Assembly: GCF_004117915.1 (NCBI RefSeq)
Contig: NZ_RSTD01000002.1
Location: 124,001 to 188,000 of the forward strand
DNA length: 64,000 bases
Reading direction: 5' to 3'
Source of the DNA: Companilactobacillus metriopterae
Lineage (GTDB): Bacteria > Bacillota > Bacilli > Lactobacillales > Lactobacillaceae
A program made the position numbers and the translations under genes. Numbering within the stretch: position 1 is the stretch's first letter; each line of letters starts with the position of its first letter. Below are positions 60,523-64,000 of this stretch, piece by piece. Below the pieces are notes generated by a model. That model searched no databases, was not told the origin of the DNA, and was given only the letters and a program-made list of their open reading frames with translations.

Positions 60523-61086
60523 TTATAAAATGGCAGTTACTTGCGCGTCATCCATGCAAATCCATTTGTTTGGTGCAATTCTTTGATAGTTATGGTAATC
60601 CAGCAATCCAGCACTTGAAACAGAATAATGCATATCTACTTTCCATGAAGAATAAGCAGGAACTACTTCTGAAGTTTTTTCACCGTAATCATTATATACA
60701 AGGGCATCTAAATATTTTACAGTTACAACTTTAGCATTAACATTATCATAATTATCAATTTGTGGAGTTAAATGATAATTCTTACTTTGAAAAATGTAGG
60801 TTTCATCAGTTGATTTTACCCATTCATTAGTAGCTACTCTTAAGTATCCTTCATTTGCGGATCCATCATAAGCATATTGGTCACTATACCAACTATAGTA
60901 TGCTCCTAGCCGTCCGTTGGTTTCTGTAAAACTGCCATCATCATTTTTTGAATACAATTTTGTCTGACTTTTTACACAAACAATTCCTTCTTGAGCCTCA
61001 GTAAAATTAGCTGCCTTAGCAGTATTTATTCCAAAAAAAGGAATAAATGAAAGTAAAACTAAAATAGAAATAAATATTTTCTTCAT
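60523..61086 (-). CDS. secreted protein with two SLAP-like repeats
   Basis: A 187-residue protein with a signal peptide (core ISILVLLSFIPFFGI, site near AKA at about 25). The mature part has two similar units, each ending in a motif: GYLRVATNEWVKSTDE (about 110-125) and NYQRIAPNKWICMDDA (about 165-180). This is the spacing of SH3-like S-layer-associated domains of lactobacilli, which bind cell wall polymers. It directly precedes the bacteriocin gene on the same strand, but the bacteriocin has its own promoter region of about 230 bp. A role in the cluster is not implied. Confidence 0.6.
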   Translation of the reverse strand: MKKIFISILVLLSFIPFFGINTAKAANFTEAQEGIVCVKSQTKLYSKNDDGSFTETNGRLGAYYSWYSDQYAYDGSANEGYLRVATNEWVKSTDETYIFQSKNYHLTPQIDNYDNVNAKVVTVKYLDALVYNDYGEKTSEVVPAYSSWKVDMHYSVSSAGLLDYHNYQRIAPNKWICMDDAQVTAIL

Positions 61087-61152
61087 ACCATTCTCCCTAA
61101 TAAAATATAGTTACAAATTTCGCAATATCAACATTTAGTAAAAAATGCAAGA

Positions 61153-61187
61153 TAAAAAGCCTCACTTAATTTGCGTGAGGACTTTCT
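61153..61187 (-). terminator. terminator after the small membrane protein pair
   Basis: AAAGTCCTCACGC and GTGAGGCTTTTT form a hairpin with a T-run immediately downstream of the gene at 61186 on the minus strand. Confidence 0.8.
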
Positions 61188-61374
61188 ATTTATTAGATAG
61201 ATATTCGTATAAATCCATACCTACAAACACTGTTCCTAGTATAGTTATTATATTAAACACTAGCGAGTACCACTCCTCCGGAAATGGATTAACTAAAAAT
61301 AGTTTTATCATACTTTCTATGATTATCCAGATAATTGCTAATAGAAACCATTGTTTGAAACTTTTGCTAATCAT
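61186..61374 (-). CDS. small membrane protein of unknown function
   Basis: A 62-residue protein with two hydrophobic segments (about 9-28 and 36-55). No family recognised. It overlaps the preceding gene by 8 bp. Position and size resemble the small membrane proteins found upstream of the precursor in gassericin-type clusters (B and C), but the SLAP-like gene lies between them, so the link is weak. Confidence 0.5.
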   Translation of the reverse strand: MISKSFKQWFLLAIIWIIIESMIKLFLVNPFPEEWYSLVFNIITILGTVFVGMDLYEYLSNK

Positions 61375-61639
61375 TTGTAAACCTACCTAGAAAAAATTTC
61401 AGAATGCTTCTTACGATAATTGTTATGAATTCAAAAAAATTATGACCAAATCCGAATGGACCTTCAATCTTATCCTTGGTCTTATAATATGAATCCCACA
61501 TCTCTAACAATTTATCAGCATTCTTAAATAGATACAAAATTAATAATAGTCCAATAAAAACTAGTATTGCTATTGTATGAATCCACTGACTCTGGGCATC
61601 TACATATACTATTCCTAAATTTTCTATCATATTATTCAC
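61367..61639 (-). CDS. small membrane protein of unknown function
   Basis: A 90-residue protein with one strong membrane helix (about 19-38) and a second weak hydrophobic segment near 68-83. The middle is charged (KNADKLLEMWDSYYKTKDKIEG). No family recognised. A start at ATG 61639 or the internal ATG four codons later is possible; no strong ribosome binding site is visible. It is the first of a two-gene operon. Confidence 0.5.
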   Translation of the reverse strand: MNNMIENLGIVYVDAQSQWIHTIAILVFIGLLLILYLFKNADKLLEMWDSYYKTKDKIEGPFGFGHNFFEFITIIVRSILKFFLGRFTND

Positions 61640-61670
61640 CTTGTGCCCATTATAATTTATAAATTACAAC

Positions 61671-61713
61671 AAAAAAACCACTACCTATAATCAACAAAGT
61701 AGTGGTTCTTCTT
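61671..61713 (-). terminator. terminator of the isochorismatase gene
   Basis: AACCACTAC and GTAGTGGTTTTTTT form a hairpin on the minus strand about 30 nt after the stop codon. Confidence 0.8.
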
Positions 61714-61745
61714 ATAATAACAACTCATCGAAATTAAATTACGTA

Positions 61746-62231
61746 TTACTTTACACTTGCGAACATGTTTCCCCAAATTAATTCATGATGTTCAATTACT
61801 TTTTTAGCTTCAAGGAGATCATTTCCAAATGTTGTATGGTAACCAGACTGAATAGACATGTTGTAACCTAAGTAATGTCCTGTTCTGATTGCAGTGTCAA
61901 CACAGTATTCAGTTTGTAGACCACAGACCTCGATATCAGTTATTTTTTGATGTTTTAGAAATGAATCTAGACCTGTTTCATAGAAAGAATTACTGTGGTT
62001 TTTCAAAATAACTCGATCATCTTCAAGACGATTTAGGTTTTTTACCAATTCTCCTTCAAATGTATCAAATTTAAGGAAGTCGTCAACATGCTTCATAAAA
62101 ACAATTAAATCGTTATTATCTCTATATGTATCTATCTTTTTGTTTATTTTTTCCAAAACTGTTTCAAAATCATATGAAGAACTTAGACCGTTTTGCATAT
62201 CAAGTACAAGCAATGCTTTTTTAGTTTCCAA
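61746..62231 (-). CDS. isochorismatase-family cysteine hydrolase
   Basis: A 161-residue alpha/beta hydrolase of the isochorismatase/nicotinamidase superfamily. Catalytic-type residues are Asp in LLVLDMQNG (about 11), Lys at about 77 in VILKNH, and Cys in EVCGLQTEYCVDTAIR (about 119). The substrate cannot be named. Monocistronic. Confidence 0.85.
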   Translation of the reverse strand: METKKALLVLDMQNGLSSSYDFETVLEKINKKIDTYRDNNDLIVFMKHVDDFLKFDTFEGELVKNLNRLEDDRVILKNHSNSFYETGLDSFLKHQKITDIEVCGLQTEYCVDTAIRTGHYLGYNMSIQSGYHTTFGNDLLEAKKVIEHHELIWGNMFASVK

Positions 62232-62368
62232 TATATAGTCTCCCCTTAAAAATTATATTTCTATGTATACCATATTTTTTAATTATTTGCACAGCTGATT
62301 CAAATCAATAAAAATTAAATAAGCTAAATTCCGTAATATTATAGATACCGTTATTTGGAGGTTAATTG

Positions 62369-63010
62369 ATGAAAAAGAATAACGATGAAATTTGGTTTTT
62401 ACTTTTAATATTTGGTGCACTCGTGGTATTGGTAATATTCTTTTGGTACATATTCTTAGTAGCAGGACTTGTATGGGCAGGAATATGGCTACACAAAAAC
62501 AAATTCAAAAATGACAAACAGAAGAAAAAAGCTACATGGATTTCTATAGGGGTACTATCTTTGATAATCTTATCAATTGGTATTGGTCCTCATATTAAAC
62601 AAGAATATAAAGTTAGTGAGCCAAACACTACTGTACATAAAGAAAAATCGAAAGATTCAAAGAGTAATACTAAGAAAGATAACGAAGTTAAGAAGAAAAA
62701 ATCAGAAAGCAAAAAAGAAGAAAAAACAAATAATGCTCAAGATAATAGTACCGATACAGAAACTAGCGAAGATAGCTCTAGTGACAATAACGAATATACT
62801 CAATCGGCATCACCAGCGCCTACAGATACATCCGAACAACAAAGTCAAAGTAGTTCTTACACTACCCAAGGATCTATTATTGGTAATGCCAACAGTCGTA
62901 TATATCATGTACCCGGACAGGCAGGGTATCACATAAATCCAAGCAATGCCGTATATTTCCAAACTGAACAAGAAGCACAAGCCAGTGGTTACAGACGCGC
63001 CCTTCGTTAA
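62369..63010 (+). CDS. membrane-anchored protein with SNc/Ada-like C-terminal domain
   Basis: A 213-residue protein with two N-terminal membrane helices (about 8-38 and 54-70), a long disordered Lys/Ser/Glu-rich linker (about 80-165), and a compact end: GNANSRIYHVPGQAGYHIN followed by EAQASGYRRALR. This end domain (GNxNSxIYH, then A-x-x-A-GYRxxxR) is found attached to nucleases and surface proteins and is related in shape to the Ada metal-binding domain, but it lacks its cysteines. Function unknown. Start ATG 62369 is 7 nt after GGAGG. Confidence 0.65.
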   Translation: MKKNNDEIWFLLLIFGALVVLVIFFWYIFLVAGLVWAGIWLHKNKFKNDKQKKKATWISIGVLSLIILSIGIGPHIKQEYKVSEPNTTVHKEKSKDSKSNTKKDNEVKKKKSESKKEEKTNNAQDNSTDTETSEDSSSDNNEYTQSASPAPTDTSEQQSQSSSYTTQGSIIGNANSRIYHVPGQAGYHINPSNAVYFQTEQEAQASGYRRALR

Positions 63011-63029
63011 ATAAAGAAGTTTTATAACT

Positions 63030-63066
63030 AAAAATCCCCTACTCATTTGAGTAAGGGGATTTTTTA
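63030..63066. terminator. bidirectional terminator
   Basis: AAAAATCCCCTACTC and GAGTAGGGGATTTTTT-type arms (AAATCCCCTTAC / GTAAGGGGATTT) form a strong hairpin between the convergent genes at 62369 and 63064. Confidence 0.9.
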
Positions 63067-63564
63067 TTGAACACTATGTTTCAAAAATGGAATTTTTTCT
63101 CTTAGATAAGGTATAATCCATCTGTCTAATCCAATTTTTCCAGCATTAAATCCTGCTGCCAAAATAATGAACTCGATTAAAATAAATGTTGGATTAACCG
63201 AAACTGAACCTGAAAGTAAATATGTGAAGTTCATAAGCATACCGAAAAATGCGGCAGCTGTTGTTAAACAACCAAAAATTAATCCTAATCCTACTAATAG
63301 TTCTCCCCATGAAACCATGAAGCCCATAGCATTGGCATGTGGCATGAAGAAATTTTTAATCATATCATTAAACCAAGGATACACTGTATCACCTGTTGGT
63401 CCTACTACAGGATGACTCAATGTTCCCATGAACATCCCTTTTGGATTGAAATTTCCAGAAGCTATTTTGCTGTAACCAGACATGGTCCACATAACTCCTA
63501 AATAAATTCTTAATACTGCTAAAATACCTGATGCAACTCGATTAGTGCGTAAAAATTTTATCAT
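63064..63564 (-). CDS. DoxX family membrane protein
   Basis: A 166-residue, four-helix membrane protein. The helix 1 region GILAVLRIYLGVMWTMSGYSKI and the helix 2-3 region with GELLVGLGLIFGCLTTAAAFFGMLMN are DoxX-like; members are associated with redox or oxidative-stress functions, and the precise role is unknown. GGAGG precedes the ATG. Confidence 0.85.
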   Translation of the reverse strand: MIKFLRTNRVASGILAVLRIYLGVMWTMSGYSKIASGNFNPKGMFMGTLSHPVVGPTGDTVYPWFNDMIKNFFMPHANAMGFMVSWGELLVGLGLIFGCLTTAAAFFGMLMNFTYLLSGSVSVNPTFILIEFIILAAGFNAGKIGLDRWIIPYLREKIPFLKHSVQ

Positions 63565-63709
63565 TTAAAAATCCTCCAAATGATATTAAAACATTTGTAC
63601 ATTTTTTTATGCAAATTATCTTTCTCGGAAAATATAAATTAGTTTGTTTTGATTATATTATTAATCTATATTACAATTAAAAAGGAAATTATACTTAAAA
63701 GGGGATAAA

Positions 63710-64000
63710 ATGAAAAACAAACGATTTTATTTAGTACTAGTTTCATTTCTAGCTATAGTTTTAATTACGGGGTGTGGTAACAACAGTCAAAAAAGTTCTA
63801 AAGCTGAACCGTCTAAAACTGAGACCACAAAGAAAGTAACTAAACCAAAAAAAGCAACTACACCATGGGACAACCAAAAGGATCAAAAATTAGAAAACTT
63901 TATCAATGGTTGGGCTCCAAAAATGAATCAATCTTACACCAAATACGATGGAAAAAATCCTTTAAAAACATCTGTTGGAGATCAATATCCAGATGATTTT
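63710..64000 (+). CDS. lipoprotein with DUF4767-like domain (cut by window end)
   Basis: Partial gene of 97 codons, open at the window end. The lipobox is VLITGCGNN, so Cys22 would be lipidated. A Ser/Lys/Thr-rich linker (24-53) follows, and then PWDNQKDQKLENFINGWAPK and MNQSYTKYDG, which resemble the DUF4767 lipoprotein domain of lactobacilli. Start ATG 63710 is 5 nt after AGGGG. Confidence 0.75.
   Translation, partial: MKNKRFYLVLVSFLAIVLITGCGNNSQKSSKAEPSKTETTKKVTKPKKATTPWDNQKDQKLENFINGWAPKMNQSYTKYDGKNPLKTSVGDQYPDDF

Noticed and set aside
60501-60531. An AT-only inverted repeat (ATTTTATAA / TTATAAAAT) at the stop of the SLAP-like gene.
   Set aside because: May be a weak terminator, but it has no T-run and such repeats arise easily in AT-rich DNA.
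62577-62936. A basic frame inside the membrane protein gene at 62369-63010.
   Set aside because: Low-complexity shadow frame within a well supported gene.

Overview
The window is an ordinary low-GC Firmicutes chromosome segment, most likely from the family Lactobacillaceae. The genus is my guess: something near Companilactobacillus/Lactobacillus. The reasons are the AT-rich sequence, strong AGGAGG-type ribosome binding sites, the gene order lysS-dusB-hslO-ftsH-hpt-tilS-divIC-S4-murJ-mfd-pth followed by L-ldh, a T-box trpS, an rpoE-pyrG pair, a Bce-type bacitracin-resistance module and a gassericin-type circular bacteriocin. No rRNA, IS element, prophage or CRISPR array was seen. Most genes lie on the minus strand.

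Layout. 1-430: four tRNAs (Gly, Thr, Leu, Val). 494-14523: a long minus-strand housekeeping block for translation, redox chaperone, membrane protease, purine salvage, tRNA lysidine, cell division, lipid II flipping, transcription-coupled repair and peptidyl-tRNA release. 14688-24315: L-lactate dehydrogenase, a CBS protein, alr-acpS, a DEAD-box helicase, murF, an MFS exporter, L31 and an ABC-F protein with an attenuator leader. 24570-39510: murA (active-site Cys replaced by Asp), pyrG with a reiterative-transcription type leader, rpoE, a lipoate/octanoate transferase, an HD hydrolase, mscL, prs, glmU, purR, veg, rsmA, rnmV, tatD and metG. 39566-49926: an unknown HExxH protein, a PEBP protein, ppx, a FetAB exporter, a MarR-regulated DHA2 efflux operon, trpS with T-box, and helD. 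49940-54313: bceA-bceB-bceR-bceS with an operator matching TNACA-N4-TGTAA.

The accessory part is 54430-64000. Its centre is a gene cluster (57944-60289) encoding a precursor whose predicted mature peptide has 58 residues, starts after an Asn-Ile junction and aligns end to end with gassericin A. It is followed, in the gaaADITE order, by a SpoIIM/DUF95 membrane protein, a small candidate immunity protein, an ABC ATPase and an ABC membrane protein. Upstream is a direct repeat, TACGTTTAA-N12-TACGTTTAT, with the geometry of the plantaricin quorum-sensing boxes, and a CRP-like palindrome just before the ribosome binding site. A hairpin terminator lies between the precursor gene and its accessory genes and would favour excess precursor. 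I consider this a probably undescribed member of a known bacteriocin class. Flanking genes encode two small secreted proteins with an S-layer-associated-like motif, an orphan substrate-binding protein, an acyltransferase, a degenerate CPBP protein, an isochorismatase-like hydrolase, a DoxX protein and a lipoprotein cut by the window end.

No gene-free stretch exceeds 300 bases. The longest ones are the trpS leader, the ABC-F leader and the bacteriocin promoter region, each described below.
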